A DNA stretch of 64,000 bases from Hippopus hippopus (lineage: Eukaryota > Mollusca > Bivalvia > Cardiida > Cardiidae), in contig OX328109.1 in NCBI GenBank assembly GCA_946811185.2, forward strand, positions 33,340,129 through 33,404,128, read 5' to 3'. A model generated the notes under the pieces. That model had not been told where the DNA came from. It saw nothing but the letters and a program-made list of their open reading frames with translations, and made no database searches. Positions within the stretch are counted from its first letter, which is position 1. Each line of letters starts with the position of its first letter. The translations under genes were made by a program, and so were the position numbers. Below, one piece after another: positions 44,172-55,504 of this stretch.

Positions 44172-44391
44172 TTAACTCTTTGCTAAACAATCGCGTGTTT
44201 TTGTGACCCTAAGAAAACGTTGTGGAAAAAGGAGAAAATGCTGGTAACTAGTGTTTTCTCCTTTTCTCACTATCTGTTCTATTCTTTTTTATGCATATCA
44301 CATTATTTATGCCGCGTTTAATTTGTCGTCCGCAAATGCTTTCATTTAGTACGCGTCTAATTTCTTCCTTTTTCATTTGGTATAGAGTGAA
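44172..44391 (+). mobile_element. Family A MITE
   Basis: TTAACTCTTTGCTAAACAAT to CATTTGGTATAGAGTGAA. The core is CGTTGTGGAAAAAGGAGAAA with GTTTTCTCCTTTTCTCACTA. Confidence 0.75.
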
Positions 44392-44514
44392 GCAAACGTT
44401 ATCTGTACATAATCTAAAATCTAATCAGGAGCCAAAAATTAAACAGAACACAGAATTTTCAATTCTTAGACTTGCACGTTAGCGTTCATCGTCACACGAC
44501 AAGAATATTTTACA

Positions 44515-44780
44515 TACGAACCCTGCTCTTGCTAAAGGGGGGCTTAATGCATCTCCGTGATGTATGATACCAAGCTAGCTATCACATACTCTTGGATCCA
44601 TAATAGCCACTTTTTTAACAATTATGACTGGGTCGTTGACATACAGAAAATTAACCAAAAGTGAAAAGTTTCAGTCCAGGTCAGCCTGCGCGGAAAATAA
44701 AATAAATAATGTGCTGCTTAACTTGGTATAATGAATCACAGAGATGCACTAAACCTCTTTTTGCCAAAGCATGGCTCATT
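44515..44780 (+). mobile_element. Family C MITE with core deletion
   Basis: GAACCCTGCTCTTGCTAAAG to CAAAGCATGGCTCATT. The core hairpin has only its left arm (CAGGTCAGCCTGCGCGG), then jumps to AAAATAAAATAAATAATG. Confidence 0.7.
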
Positions 44781-45089
44781 TCAGAGTGTCAATGAGTCGC
44801 AAAGTGCGAAATAGTGCTGTCGGGCATTAATCAGTGTTGATATCTTTGAAGTGTCTGTATTGACCTTGCCTGAGGGTCGGCAGAACGGACGAGGGGGTCA
44901 CAATATGTGTTGAAAAAGGTAGACGTGCCTACAAGGAATCTTTAGCAATTTAGATATGCATCAATTTGCAGATGTTAATTTTGATTTATGCTTACATCGT
45001 CGCGTATTAGTTGATGGCGAATCGGGGAAAAAAAACGTAGCCAAAAGTTAAATTTGGAATGAGAGCAAAAAAGGTGTGAATATGAGTTT

Positions 45090-45240
45090 TAACATTTTCG
45101 GCGCCATAGGCGAAAGCATGGGCTTTTGAGGACCATACAGATCAAGATTAGACTGCACAAAACTTGCAGTCTGATATTGGATCTGTTTCTCACGCTTTTT
45201 TCAAGCCTATAAAAATCTTCCTGAGTTTCAGCGAATTGTT
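45090..45240. mobile_element. Family B' MITE, right end lost
   Basis: TTTCGGCGCCATAGGCGAAA at the left, core AGATTAGACTGCACAAAACT with GCAGTCTGATATTGGATCTG. Family A follows directly. Confidence 0.65.
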
Positions 45241-45242
45241 AT

Positions 45243-45474
45243 TTAAGCTTTATCCTTAAACCACGCACTCTCGAGTTTAAACGGTCCTGTAAAAGAAAGC
45301 TTTTGAAAACATTGTGGGAAAAGAAGAAAATGCTGGTAACCAGCATTTTCTCCTTTTCCAGCAATGTTTTCTGTTCGAATGTGAGTTTCACCGCTTGAGC
45401 CACATTTGATTTGTCGTCTGCAAATGCTTTGATTTTGGACAAGTCAACAATTTTGTCGTTTGGTAAAGAGTTAT
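45243..45474 (+). mobile_element. Family A MITE
   Basis: TTAAGCTTTATCCTTAAACC to TCGTTTGGTAAAGAGTTA. The core is ACATTGTGGGAAAAGAAGAA with GCATTTTCTCCTTTTCCAGC. Confidence 0.8.
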
Positions 45475-45479
45475 AAGAG

Positions 45480-46127
45480 GCAGACTTTATTTATATGTTT
45501 GGCGCTGGAAGACTTATAAAATGAAATATAAGGGATCACACACACAGCGAGAAGGCATTTATTTTAAAATCCCATTTCATTTAAAATAAAATGTCAAATA
45601 CGACCAGTTTGACATTACGACCACTGTATGTTTCCTCACTGGGTCTATGTAAATATCATTCTTAGCTATTACGACCAACGGTCGAAACACATTTACTGCT
45701 CAGGAATGCAACAACATCAGCTAGCTAGGGCAATGGATGCTGACATTAGATTTGGGCTTTCTGCATTTCAGTATGCTTTAACACAATGTACGCTAACTCA
45801 TGTAATAAGCTTTGCATCAAGGGAGGTAAGTCCCTCGACGGTGACAAATGAGAAAACAAACCAAATTAACAAAAGGGTAAGTTCCTTTTTTTAAAACATC
45901 ACGAGGCAATGATTTTCGTATTTACGAAGTCCAAAAGTGTCATTCCAAAGAAAAAAAAAATGTGCAGCATGTAATATTTAGACTTTAGAGGACGAAAAAG
46001 CTCGTGGCGACTCCAACTGTTTCACTTCATCAGATAAACCGATAACGAGCCTACCGATTGGACAAGATGGTTCCAGTAGTCTGATTTTATTCTAATGATC
46101 GCAATCTCCACGTTATTCCTTGTTCAC
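45480..46127. other. Non-coding; one splice-donor-like frame
   Basis: The frame 45628-45894 (88 codons) contains GGGAGGTAAGTCC near 45823, a strong splice-donor match, but the peptide resembles nothing I know. A host exon cannot be excluded. Confidence 0.3.
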
Positions 46128-46353
46128 TTAACCCTTTACCAAACAAGCACGTGGTTTAACGATCATGACGAAGAGGCCTTTTGAAAACATTGAGTGAAAA
46201 GGAGAAAATGCTGGTAACCAGCATTTTCTCCTTTTCTCACAATTTTTTCTGTCTTTTGAAAGACCTGCAGTTCATTTATATCTTATTCGAATTTGTCCTT
46301 CTGATGCTTTCAATCTGGAAGAGTCTAAAACTCGTCTTTTAGGAAAGGGTTAA
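46128..46353 (+). mobile_element. Family A TTAA MITE, chain member 1
   Basis: TTAACCCTTTACCAAACAAG to TTTTAGGAAAGGGTTAA. The core ACATTGAGTGAAAAGGAGAA pairs well. Its right TTAA is also the left TTAA of the next copy. Confidence 0.85.
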
Positions 46354-46578
46354 CTCTTCGCTAGACGACACATTTTTGAACAAGTCAGTTTTGAAAGCCT
46401 TGCACACGACATATTAATTTCAGCTTATATGACTGGAGTTGTATTTGAAAGGGTAGAAAATAATTGTAGGAAAAAGAGGAATTGTTGGTTACCACCATTT
46501 TCTGCTTTTCCCACAATGTTTTCCAAGGCCGTATTCCTCAGGGTCGAACAAGAACAGTATTGCTTGGTAAAGGATTAA
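46350..46578 (-). mobile_element. Family A TTAA MITE, chain member 2
   Basis: TTAACTCTTCGCTAGACGAC to TGCTTGGTAAAGGATTAA, opposite in orientation to its neighbours. The core TTGTAGGAAAAAGAGGAATT has several mismatches. Confidence 0.8.
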
Positions 46579-46802
46579 CCCTTTAATTGACAATCTCGAG
46601 TTTTAACGACCCTAGGAAATAGGACTTTTGAAAACGTTGTTGGAAAAGGAGAAAATGTTAGTAATCAGCATTTTCTTCTATTCCCACAATATTTGCTACC
46701 CTTTCGAAAAACAAATTTCAATTTCGAGTCTTATTTTTGTATCGTCTGCAAATGCTTTCAATTAGGACATGTGTAAAATTCTGTTGTTAGGTAGAGAGTT
46801 AA
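46575..46802 (+). mobile_element. Family A TTAA MITE, chain member 3
   Basis: TTAACCCTTTAATTGACAAT to TTAGGTAGAGAGTTAA. The core is ACGTTGTTGGAAAAGGAGAA with GCATTTTCTTCTATTCCCAC. Confidence 0.85.
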
Positions 46803-46986
46803 GCCTTAGATTGATAAATAAAAGATATAGGCATACTCCACCAGTAAGACCATTTCATGATCCAGAATAGGCGGCGAAATATATGTATAAATCCAGGATC
46901 AGGCTGCACATTCCATGCAGTCTGATCTTGATCCACACAATCCGGTAAAGTACTGAAAGTTGCCAGTTCAGCATGTAAAGGATTAA
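46799..46986 (-). mobile_element. Family B-like MITE, chain member 4
   Basis: It starts at the shared TTAA (TTAAGCCTTAGATTGATAAA) and ends CAGCATGTAAAGGATTAA. The core TCCAGGATCAGGCTGCACAT and GCAGTCTGATCTTGATCCAC is clear, with diverged flanks. Confidence 0.7.
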
Positions 46987-46989
46987 TAA

Positions 46990-48045
46990 ATTGAATACAG
47001 AGCGTCTTTTCTTGGCTTCATTAGAATCAAATTTGATTGCTTGTGTTTGTGTGTGGAAACAATAATGGCGACAGTGAAATTCAACCATTTTTTTCTGCCA
47101 ATTACGAGGGTTGCAAATTTTGAAAGATTCTAAATTGTTGTTTGTTTGTTCATTTGCTTGTTGTTTGTTTACCGTTTGACTTAGTCTGGGTCCAGGCGGT
47201 AAATATCTTTTAACCAATCCTTAATGCATTCTCCTTTCACGGTCCATACAGGTCTGTGGCAAAACGGTTTATCGCTTTCGTAATTATTGCATCATTTTTG
47301 ACAAGGTAACGTCCGATTACATACAAGGAAAAAGTGATGGGGCTGGAACCCCAGACTAGTTCGACTAATCGCCTTCAGAAACTATTTGATGCAGAGGCCT
47401 TAAAAAAAAAAAAACATCCGTCTGAGTTAGAGATAGAGGATAATCAACTTTAACCGCATTTTTTTGAACCGCTTCAAACCCCATTTGAGTGACATATTTT
47501 TAATATCACACACAACCAGTTGATTATCCTATTTATTATACTCCTATTTCACCTTTTTTTTACGCTAATAATTATCAAGAATGGTACAATATGAATAATA
47601 CGTGTATAGGAAAAAAGTAGTTCCGGCAAACATTCTAAAACTATATCGTCACTAGATACCATAGTAATCATCACTAGTGGTGTTATTCACTGTGAAATCC
47701 CAGTAATTCACTGATAGGAATATAATTAAAACATAAAACGAATACATGTGGAAATATTCTTAAGATTTAAGATTTTTTTTTCGAAGATATTCTTAAGTGC
47801 AAAACAAGTGAGATGGACATTCTCTGAAGGTGGAAAAAAGGCCCGGATATTGCAATTTCATGCCTTTTTTGGTCAGAGTACTTCACATAATATCGAGTAT
47901 TGTAGATGTAAGACCTGGGCATGCGTTAAACTTGCATTGTGATATTGATATACATTGTTTTAAAAGGCAAATGAAATTGTTTCTGGCTGTACAATATTAA
48001 AGCAGCCCTGAGAAGTGTAAAGCAGGAAAATACTTATCCCTGTAC
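46990..48045. other. Unique non-coding stretch
   Basis: Holds GTTTGTTTGTTCATTTGC and several poly-A runs. The minus frame ending at 46855 overlaps the B-like MITE and is a shadow. Confidence 0.4.
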
Positions 48046-48049
48046 ATAG

Positions 48050-48255
48050 GCTTGGGGAAAAAAAAAAAAAAAAATGGCGTTAGAAAACAATGTGGGATAA
48101 AGAGAAAATGTAGGTAACCAGCATTTTCTCCTTTTTCCCTCAATGACTTAAAATTTTCAAAGGCTATTTTCGATTGAGTCGCTTTTGGTATTTTTGCCTG
48201 CAAATGCTGTGCATTGGGACAAAGCTTGAAATTTTGTTGTGTAGTAAAGAGTAGA
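48050..48255 (+). mobile_element. Family A MITE, diverged
   Basis: AACAATGTGGGATAAAGAGA and GCATTTTCTCCTTTTTCCCT form the core, followed by TTGCCTGCAAATGCTGTGCA and TTGTGTAGTAAAGAGTAG. Confidence 0.7.
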
Positions 48256-48747
48256 GGAGGCGCAGACTGACTGATGATCTAGTACGTAAGAATGACTTTT
48301 CTTTCGACTTTATTCTTGAACTGTTGGAAAGATTCCTCAACCCTTCAGACTGCTTAAGCAAAAATAAACCCCGAAGCCAATTGAAAATGTTTAAACTGAT
48401 GCAACTCTAAGGCAATTTTGTGGCTACTATTACACATGTATGCCATTAAACATCGTAGACAAAATATCAGACTGAATGTGTGGTCCGGTCTAAATCTACA
48501 ATGCCTGCAAAGACACGTAATGTTATCGTCGGGACCTCAAAATTGTTAATTACTATACATTCTAATGAATGTCAAGGTAAAACAAGCTGTAGGAAAACTA
48601 GACTGGATAGCTTACGTGCCTGGCGATTCCGATTAATTTTCCATTTCCGGTTAGGACACAGTCTATTTAAGCTTACAGAACGTGAATGCAAGACCGGATA
48701 TGGGATTACGAATGAACATGAATATGCAACTAGACGATCTAGCAAGA

Positions 48748-48995
48748 TTAACCCTTTACCAAACAATCCCGGGTTTAACCACTATCAAACAATAAAATTG
48801 TAGGACTATCTTAACTCAAAGCAATAGCATGGGATATATTCAAAGTAGCTCCAATGATGGAATTTGTCTTTGAAAGGGTGGAAAACATTGTGGGAAAAGG
48901 AGAAAATGCTCGTTACCAGCATTTTCTTTCTTTTCTGCAATGTTTTAGAAAGTCCCTACGTTCATTGAAATTAAGGATTAAGTGGTCAAGGGTTA
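48748..48995 (-). mobile_element. Family A MITE with a foreign A head
   Basis: TTAACCCTTTACCAAACAAT and CCCGGGTTTAAC is a plus-orientation A head, but it is followed at 48785 by minus-orientation A sequence (CAAACAATAAAATTGTAGGA). The core is TTGTGGGAAAAGGAGAAAAT and the end is AGTGGTCAAGGGTTAA. Another A head (TTAACAACCCCGAGGAAGAA) starts at the same TTAA and decays by 49060. Confidence 0.7.
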
Positions 48996-49557
48996 ACAAC
49001 CCCGAGGAAGAAGCTTTTTGGAAAAAAAAAGGTTGGAAAATGACAACCAACATTTTCTCTCTTGCTCAAAATTTCCGAAAATACATTTTACCTTACTGCT
49101 CTTTTCTGCACGATGAGTTTGATAAATATTTGATCTTGAAAAATAGTATATCTTCAACGATTCACTTTTCAGCTGTATCCAAAACAAGAAAAAAGCAATC
49201 TCTGGAGTGGTCGCTTTTCACTATTTCTCTTAATATTTAACCCCAAACGTGTCAATATTCGTAAAACTTTACCTCTGAGACTCTTACGCCGTCTTTCTCA
49301 CTTTGTGAAAAAAAAAATCGTTTTTTTTTCTTACTGCGGGATTTCCGTTTTAAATATTTCTTCAGTATGATTGCCGATGAAGCTAAAAATGTCATCTCTA
49401 TTTCCAAAGCAACTTTCAGATGCGGCTGGGAGTTGGGCTTGGGGCGATCGGGTCGGGAAAGACTATAATAGCTATTAAAGCTGAACCTCAAACCGAAGGC
49501 AAGGGCCGCATGGCCACGCCTAAGACTTTGTTTTGTTTATTCTTGACAAGACATAAT

Positions 49558-49765
49558 TTAACCCTTAGGCTGCTAAGCGCGACTCGCTGACCTTTTGCGG
49601 ACAGTGTAGATCAAGATCAGACTGCACAGAACGTGCAGTCTGATCTTGATTTACACTTTCCGATAAGGAGATAGATGTCTTTCCCCCCAAAAATACATTT
49701 GAAACAGCAAAATTTGGGTTTTTACTGTCAGCTTGAAAGTTTCATTTCACTTATTTAGCAGGGTA
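49558..49765 (+). mobile_element. Family B TTAA MITE
   Basis: TTAACCCTTAGGCTGCTAAG to ATTTAGCAGGGTACACC. The core AGATCAAGATCAGACTGCAC and partner are perfect. The right terminus is mutated. Confidence 0.85.
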
Positions 49766-49812
49766 CACCAAGTTTCCAAGCTTCATTTTGGCCCATATTC
49801 ACCAACAACTCT

Positions 49813-50013
49813 TTAATCCTCAACCTGCTAAATAACTGAAATGACAATTTCAAGCCGGTAGGAATAAACTCAATTTGCCTATTTCAAAATTATTTTGGGG
49901 CAAAAGTATCTCATCGGACAGTGTAGATCTAAGATCAGACTGCACAGAACGTGCATTCTGATCTTGTTCATTGCAAAAGGCCATGCAGTTGCGTTTAGCA
50001 GTCTTAGAGTTAA
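49813..50013 (-). mobile_element. Family B TTAA MITE, minus orientation
   Basis: TTAATCCTCAACCTGCTAAA to TTAGCAGTCTTAGAGTTAA. The second core arm has a substitution (GTGCATTCTGATCTTG). It lies in inverted orientation 48 bp from the preceding B copy. Confidence 0.85.
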
Positions 50014-50115
50014 TAACATTTTTATTTCTTTTTCTGGAATGTTATAATTGTAAAAGTAATAAACTTGCTGATTGCCTACAACAAGTGGTATAACCAAACA
50101 GCAACTGTAACTTTC

Positions 50116-50323
50116 TTAACCCTTTACGACCCTGGGAAAGAAGCCTTTTGAAAACATTGTGGGAAAAGGAGAAAATGCTGGTAACCAGCATTTTCTCCTT
50201 TTCCCACAATGTTTTCTACCCTGCTGGAAACAAATTCCAATTTTTGAGTTACGTTTATTTTGTCGTCTGCAAGTGCTTCCAATTTGGACCAGTCTAAAAT
50301 TGTGTCGTTTGCTAAAGAGTTAA
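50116..50323 (+). mobile_element. Family A TTAA MITE, short left arm
   Basis: TTAACCCTTTACGACCCTGG to TTGCTAAAGAGTTAA. The core ACATTGTGGGAAAAGGAGAA is perfect. A deletion removed the stretch between TTTAC and CGACCC. Confidence 0.85.
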
Positions 50324-50696
50324 TCTAAATAATGTTGCGAACTCAATTAAAAATAAAAGCTGGTGAATACGGCCCATGGTCACGTGCTTTTCCAATATCT
50401 GGCTGTTTAATGCTACAGCGTCTGAAAATGCATCAGCTCGAAGCATATCACTTTGTAATGGAGTATTTATATCAGACAATAAGCATATGCAGTTTTGAAA
50501 AGCGATGCCCGTCCTGAAAGAGATCATTCAACCGTGACGCGCTGAAAGACATGGCAATATTAGTTAGTGATGCGATTCTTTCTGGTAGTCTTGCTGAAGA
50601 CATACAGACAGAAATACTTTGAAAACGACACCCCGATTGTCTCTGTATAGTTTTATGAACCTTGTAATTCGTTTACGATCGATTTTATACCCAGGG

Positions 50697-50757
50697 CACG
50701 GGTAGGAAACGTCATATTCAGAGCCAATGGCTCTGAATATGAAGTTTCCTACCCGTG
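50697..50757. repeat. Near-perfect 61-bp palindrome
   Basis: The arms CACGGGTAGGAAACGTCATA...CAGAGCCA and TGGCTCTGAATATGAAGTTT...CCCGTG pair over 30 bp with one mismatch, with a single central base. A half copy lies at 2318-2366. Confidence 0.85.
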
Positions 50758-51189
50758 AGGGGCGGATCTAGTATATTTCGGTGGAGGGGATTCCGAAAAA
50801 TCGAAGAGATCATTACATATTCATATTTGCTACGTAAAATGTTTTTTCAAATAATTAATATGACGCATGTGTGGATATTGGCCGTTTAGTGTTAAACGTT
50901 GCCCAGTTCTAACAACGAAGAGGTCTCCACCGCCATAATCTAGAACATTTGTTACATGTGGGACGCAATAGGTTGAATACTCTAACACTATTTTTAAACG
51001 CATTTCAAGTTGTTAGAACTAGTTGGAACTAGGTCTTAGTGGATTTGAATTATGTTTTGGCTCAGATCTAGAATCAACTGCTACGTTCATACTTCATACA
51101 AAATTTCAGGCAGACAGCGGAACCATACTTAAGAAATTCTAGGGGGTTCCAAATCCCCGCTGCCCGTGGATCCGCTGAAGATACCCATA

Positions 51190-51350
51190 TTGATCCAACT
51201 GCCTCGAAAAGTTTCTCCTTTTCCACCATGTTTTCTATCATTTCAGTGACAAATCCAGTCATTTGATATACGTCTGATTTTTCTTTTGCAAATGCTGTCA
51301 TCATGAACAAGTCTAAACTTTTGTCATATTGTAAAACGTTATTAAGCGTA
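51190..51350 (+). mobile_element. Family A MITE, left half missing
   Basis: GTTTCTCCTTTTCCACCATG, TCTTTTGCAAATGCTGTCAT and TTGTCATATTGTAAAACGTT. Confidence 0.6.
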
Positions 51351-51384
51351 TATTGTCTATGTATATAGAAGCGCTAACTTAAAG

Positions 51385-51615
51385 TTTGACGGTACAATGC
51401 GACTCAGTGGTTGAGGTATTTTGAATAACTGTAGCCAGGAAACTTTGATTCGATCCCAACTGGCGGTGAAAGTCACGTCGGTATGTTGCGTGACAAGGCA
51501 CCATGGTGCCCAAGTCAAATAAAGGTTAGGTCAGCAGTTGCCATGATATGACTACTGTACTGTTAAATGCGGCGTTCAACGCAGTCTGATCTTGGATCTA
51601 CACTGTCTGTGTAAA
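51385..51615 (+). mobile_element. G3-like SINE with a B-core 3' end
   Basis: ATGCGACTCAGTGGTTGAGG (A box), TTTGATTCGATCCCAACTGG (B box), TGCCATGATATGACTACTGT and AATGCGGCGTTCAAC are SINE. The sequence then switches within GCAGTCTGATCTTGGATCTA to a B core arm. Confidence 0.7.
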
Positions 51616-51638
51616 ATATTCCGACTCTTGGAAAAAGC

Positions 51639-51845
51639 TTAACTCTTTACCAAATGACAAAATTTTAGTCTTGTCCACTGGAAAGCATTTGAAGACTACG
51701 AATTAGGTGTTGCAGAAATTATGAAATCTGTCTTTGAATGGACAGAAAACATTGTGGGACCAGCATTTTCTGCTTTCCCCTAGTGTTTCCAAAAGTCCCT
51801 TTTCTAGGGGTCGTTAAAACTCGTGATTGTGTGGTAAAAGGTTAA
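51639..51845 (-). mobile_element. Family A TTAA MITE, minus orientation, short core
   Basis: TTAACTCTTTACCAAATGAC to GTGTGGTAAAAGGTTAA. The core has lost most of its left hairpin arm (ACATTGTGGGACCAGCATTT). Confidence 0.8.
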
Positions 51846-52028
51846 AGCCCTTTCGTCCCCGCCTGACAGCGTCTATTTCATTTCTTTAGAGCTTGAGGTG
51901 CCAATCCTAACGTCTAGCTGCTCTTGTAAGATGTGTGAACCTAATTAGTACACAGTAACTCTTTTTTCAAAGTAAGATATGAATTAGATATAAGTTGCTC
52001 AAGGTATTCATCTGGTTTATAGCTGTAC

Positions 52029-52029
52029 T

Positions 52030-52062
<33 letters not shown>

Positions 52063-52068
52063 AGTTAC
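52029..52068 (+). repeat. GC/GA microsatellite
   Basis: GCGCGCGCG runs into AGAGAGAGAGAGAGAGAGAG. Confidence 0.9.
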
Positions 52069-52388
52069 AGTTCGTAGAAAATGTACACATCTTTTTAAGA
52101 AAAAATGTTAGATCAAATACTCGAAGGAATCATTCTGGAAAAAATAAATGCATTTAGGCTGCGACCTTGTCATAGTAATAATTTCTATATGATGAACGAT
52201 CAATTTGATAATCTAAAATAACCTAAAATATCGACCGAATATAACTATGTGACCCTTTTTCTATTTATTTTGAATCAGCTAGACTTCCTGGAAACGTATG
52301 AATGTGTTTTGAGCACACAAAACAAAGCAGGTAAGCGTTGATCAGATATTCCCTGGTCTAGTTTTATCTTATAACCTAATGCAGGTCA

Positions 52389-52605
52389 GCCCTTTCAGTT
52401 CCATAAGCCGCGGTTAAATGTAGGACTTTGGTGGACGGCATCGATCCAAGATCAGACTGCACAGGATGTGCAGTCTTATCTTAGATCGATGCCGTCCACC
52501 TGTTTTGGTCAAACCTGCAAGATAAAGTTATGTCTGAGTTTCAGTGAGTTACGTTTTCAGCCTTCGAAAGAGATCGAGTGTGAATGTGTAGCACTGGAAG
52601 AGTTA
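52389..52605. mobile_element. Family B' MITE, best copy
   Basis: The ends are GCCCTTTCAGTTCCATAAGC and GTAGCACTGGAAGAGTTAA. The core GACGGCATCGATCCAAGATC... pairs over about 35 bp with GATCGATGCCGTCCACC, with the B-type inner motif AGACTGCACAGGATGTGCAG. Confidence 0.8.
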
Positions 52606-52627
52606 ACAGCAAGGGTTCATATGCAGA

Positions 52628-52860
52628 CGGGGTCCTGCTTGGCTCAGTGGTAAAGTGTTGGACTCGTAACATTGGGTCCTCAGGTTCGAGCCGCACCGGA
52701 AGCACTGGGTCCTTTGTGGGAGTGTCCCTGGGCAAGACACTTAAGAGCCCCCGCCTAGTACTGGTGAAACCCAGCTGTTGCCGTGATATGACTAACAATG
52801 TTAACAGCGGCCTAAAACACCAATCGATCAACAAATCAATAAATCAATCAATCAAACAAC
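52628..52860 (+). mobile_element. tRNA-headed SINE, group G3, full promoter
   Basis: The A box TTGGCTCAGTGGTAAAGTG and the canonical B box GGTTCGAGCC are intact. The body is GGAGTGTCCCTGGGCAAGAC, CCTAGTACTGGTGAAACC and TGCCGTGATATGACTAACAA, and the tail is AATCAATAAATCAATCAATC. It is the reference copy for group G3. Confidence 0.9.
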
Positions 52861-52864
52861 ATAA

Positions 52865-54175
52865 GCAGACACCTCGGACAACAGCAAGCATTCAATAGGG
52901 ATGGGATCAAAAAATTAGGAACAGAAAGATTGTGTATAGGCCGCCAAGACTCATTTAAAATATTGTTGAAATAGGCGTTAAATCCCTTACAATCAAACAA
53001 AGAAATCAAAATACAACAATCACCGACTCTCGTAAGAAAAGAGAGGGGCCTTTTAAAGTGGACACCTTGTTGTTGCCAGCACAATTTGCGAATATGTATG
53101 CTCACAAGGATGAAATTTTCTCTCGGAATTATCATATACTGTAGACAGAGATAGTCACTAGCAAAATTTCAAACCTTTCTTTAAAAAAAACCTCAGAACT
53201 ATAGAAAGGCCATTTTATGTCATCGCCTCTGTGAAGCCAGGCCGTATTGATAATGTGTCGAGTCACAGATATGAAGACTTTCGGACCGGAAGTATCTAAT
53301 AGAGTGCAGACATAAACAGTCAAACAAACGCGAGTCTCTGTGACATTTTATTGTTATTATTCCATTAGTTGGTTATAGGATCAGTATTGATATCACAGGC
53401 AATAACATTGCAAAGTAGGTGTGGGGTATTTTTTCTAATCGTAGCTGTTACAATTCCAACCCTTACCCCTCCTATTTGCACGGGTCATTTTATGCAAATA
53501 AGTTCAGCTGATACAGCGTGTCAATCGAATATTTGTATGTTTATTAAAGCTGAGGATCGATATTCAAAGGCAAACGTCCGATGACGCAATACATTTTCCT
53601 GCAACCAGTGCTTAAGCTAGGCGTTGCCCCAATTTTAGATCGTTTGAATATTTTTTACGGCCTATAGTCGTTGAAATCTAAAGATAGATATATTGATAAC
53701 ATATTGATTACGGCATCGGAAGATTAACAGAGGAACTTGGATTATCCTAAACTTATCAACTTATCATTTATAAGAGTGCTACCCACGAGCAATTTCTCCT
53801 GATGCCTTAATGATTTCAAAGTCATCTGCTACAAGAATAAAAGTCATTCGCTGGAGGGAAATCAGTAAAATTGGTTTATGTTGTTACAAAGTCTTTCTAT
53901 AAACCCGGATTGTACAAAAGAAATGTTACAATTAGCCACGTTTTCCCAGAATTACATTTTAGAACTGTTGACCTTTAATTCTATATCTAAATCCTTTCGA
54001 AGTTTGAGAGCCGTCACACTGTTCTTGCAGTTCTAATTTCCAACTTTACATGAACAAGTTACCTTTCACAGACGTTTTTTTTTTTCATTTTACAGCAGAC
54101 AACCTTTGAAAAACATTGTGGCACGAGAATTTTTTCTTTCTGCCGCAAAGTTTTCCCATCAACTAATATATCACA
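52865..54175. other. Unique non-coding stretch
   Basis: A small SINE tail (ATATTGTTGAAATAGGCGTT, 52960) and a decayed A core near 54105 (AACATTGTGGCACGAGAATT) are the only recognisable pieces. The frames at 53132-53584 show no domain. Confidence 0.4.
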
Positions 54176-54178
54176 CCT

Positions 54179-54472
54179 TAAAGGCCCATTGTCGCCCAAA
54201 AGTAAACAATTCGCTAGTCAATATATAGGCAAATTTAATTCATACCACTTAAAAATATGAATATTGTCATTGCTGACATTGTCTACGGTCTCTCAAAATT
54301 CCAGTTGTTTGGAAAAAAAATGATTTTTTTTTTTAAATCTAAGATTTAAGCTGTCAAACTGTTCTGCGTTATGAGACTCATGATAACTTCCATATTTTTA
54401 AATGGTATGAATTAAATTTGCCTGCATTTTAGCCCCCAAATTGTTTACTTATAGCTGCTGGTGGGCCTTTAA
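54179..54472. mobile_element. Family F TTAA element, full length
   Basis: TTAAAGGCCCATTGTCGCCC and GCTGCTGGTGGGCCTTTAA are inverted termini including TTAA. The inner arms are ATACCACTTAAAAATATGAA and TTCCATATTTTTAAATGGTA. Length is 294 bp. Confidence 0.85.
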
Positions 54473-54841
54473 CATTAATTATATTTAGTTGCCTGCTGTA
54501 ATTTTTTTAACAGACGTTGCTGTTAAAGAGCCAATCTTCAGATTTTGTTCCAGTCAGTAATAAAGTTTATACACGCAAATGTCATAAAAAGATAATTTCA
54601 ACACGGTCTTTATCAAAGATGGCAGACTATTACCTAAACACGCAAAGTGCATTACGTGATATATGTTCATAATGACAAAGCTGTTAATTTTTCGAAACTT
54701 GAACTTAGTAATTTATAGTAATTTTTGCGTAGATTCAAAGGATTTCGTGGTTGTTTGTTTGACTGTTCGGTTTTTTTTTCCATAACGAAAATGCCTTTTG
54801 GTTTACTAGGTTTATGCCTATATTACGTGATACTTGCTTCG

Positions 54842-55069
54842 TTAAGTCTTTACCAAACGACAAAATTTTAGACAAGTTCAAATTGAAAGCATTTGCTGAC
54901 AACAAAATAAACGTGACTCAAAAATTGAAACTTGACTTGGAAGAGAAGAAAACATTGTGGGAAAAGGAGAAAATGCTGGTTACCAGCATTTTCTCCTTTT
55001 CCCACAATGTTTTCAGAAGGCTTCTTCCTCGAGGTCGTTAAAACCAGGGATTGTTTGGTAAAGGGTTAA
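54842..55069 (-). mobile_element. Family A TTAA MITE, minus orientation
   Basis: TTAAGTCTTTACCAAACGAC to TTGTTTGGTAAAGGGTTAA. The core ACATTGTGGGAAAAGGAGAA is perfect over more than 40 bp. Its right TTAA is shared with another A copy. Confidence 0.9.
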
Positions 55070-55445
55070 GTCTTTACCACACAATTTCGACTTTTAACGA
55101 CATTGAGAAAGAAGACTTTTGAATACATTGTGGGAAAAGGAGAAAATGCTGATAGCCAGTATTTTCTCTTTTTCCAACAATGTTTTCTACCCTACCAAAG
55201 ACAGCTTCCACAGTTTTAGCCTATCAAATTTGTCTTCTTGTCACGATACCCGGTTGAAGCAATCTTTCTTTACGGCGATTTTTCGCCTCTCACCTCAGAT
55301 GAACGTGAGAAATGTAGTCAGTGGCTTTAAAAGAAAGTTGTGTCAGAACTGGTGTTAGAAAGCCTGGAAACACAGGCGTAGGCACACTGGCCGCCGTGAT
55401 GTGACCTGATAAGCTATTAGAACGGCATTGAACACCAGTACAAAT
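55066..55445 (+). mobile_element. Family A MITE broken by a 5'-truncated SINE G1
   Basis: A runs from TTAAGTCTTTACCACACAAT to about 55235 (CAAATTTGTCTTCTTGTC). SINE G1 sequence follows: ATACCCGGTTGAAGCAATCT, TCTTTACGGCGATTTTTCGC, GTTGTGTCAGAACTGGTGTT and ATTAGAACGGCATTGAACAC. The rest of A is not found. Confidence 0.75.
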
Positions 55446-55504
55446 GGACAAACAAAGGATTAAACGGGTCTACACGGAAACAGATGAAGAGAGTGGCTAA
55501 GACT

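Noticed and set aside
45628..45894. Possible host exon with GAGGTAAGT donor
   Set aside because: No homology recognised, no partner exon nearby, and no acceptor that would fix the reading frame. Left as a note only.
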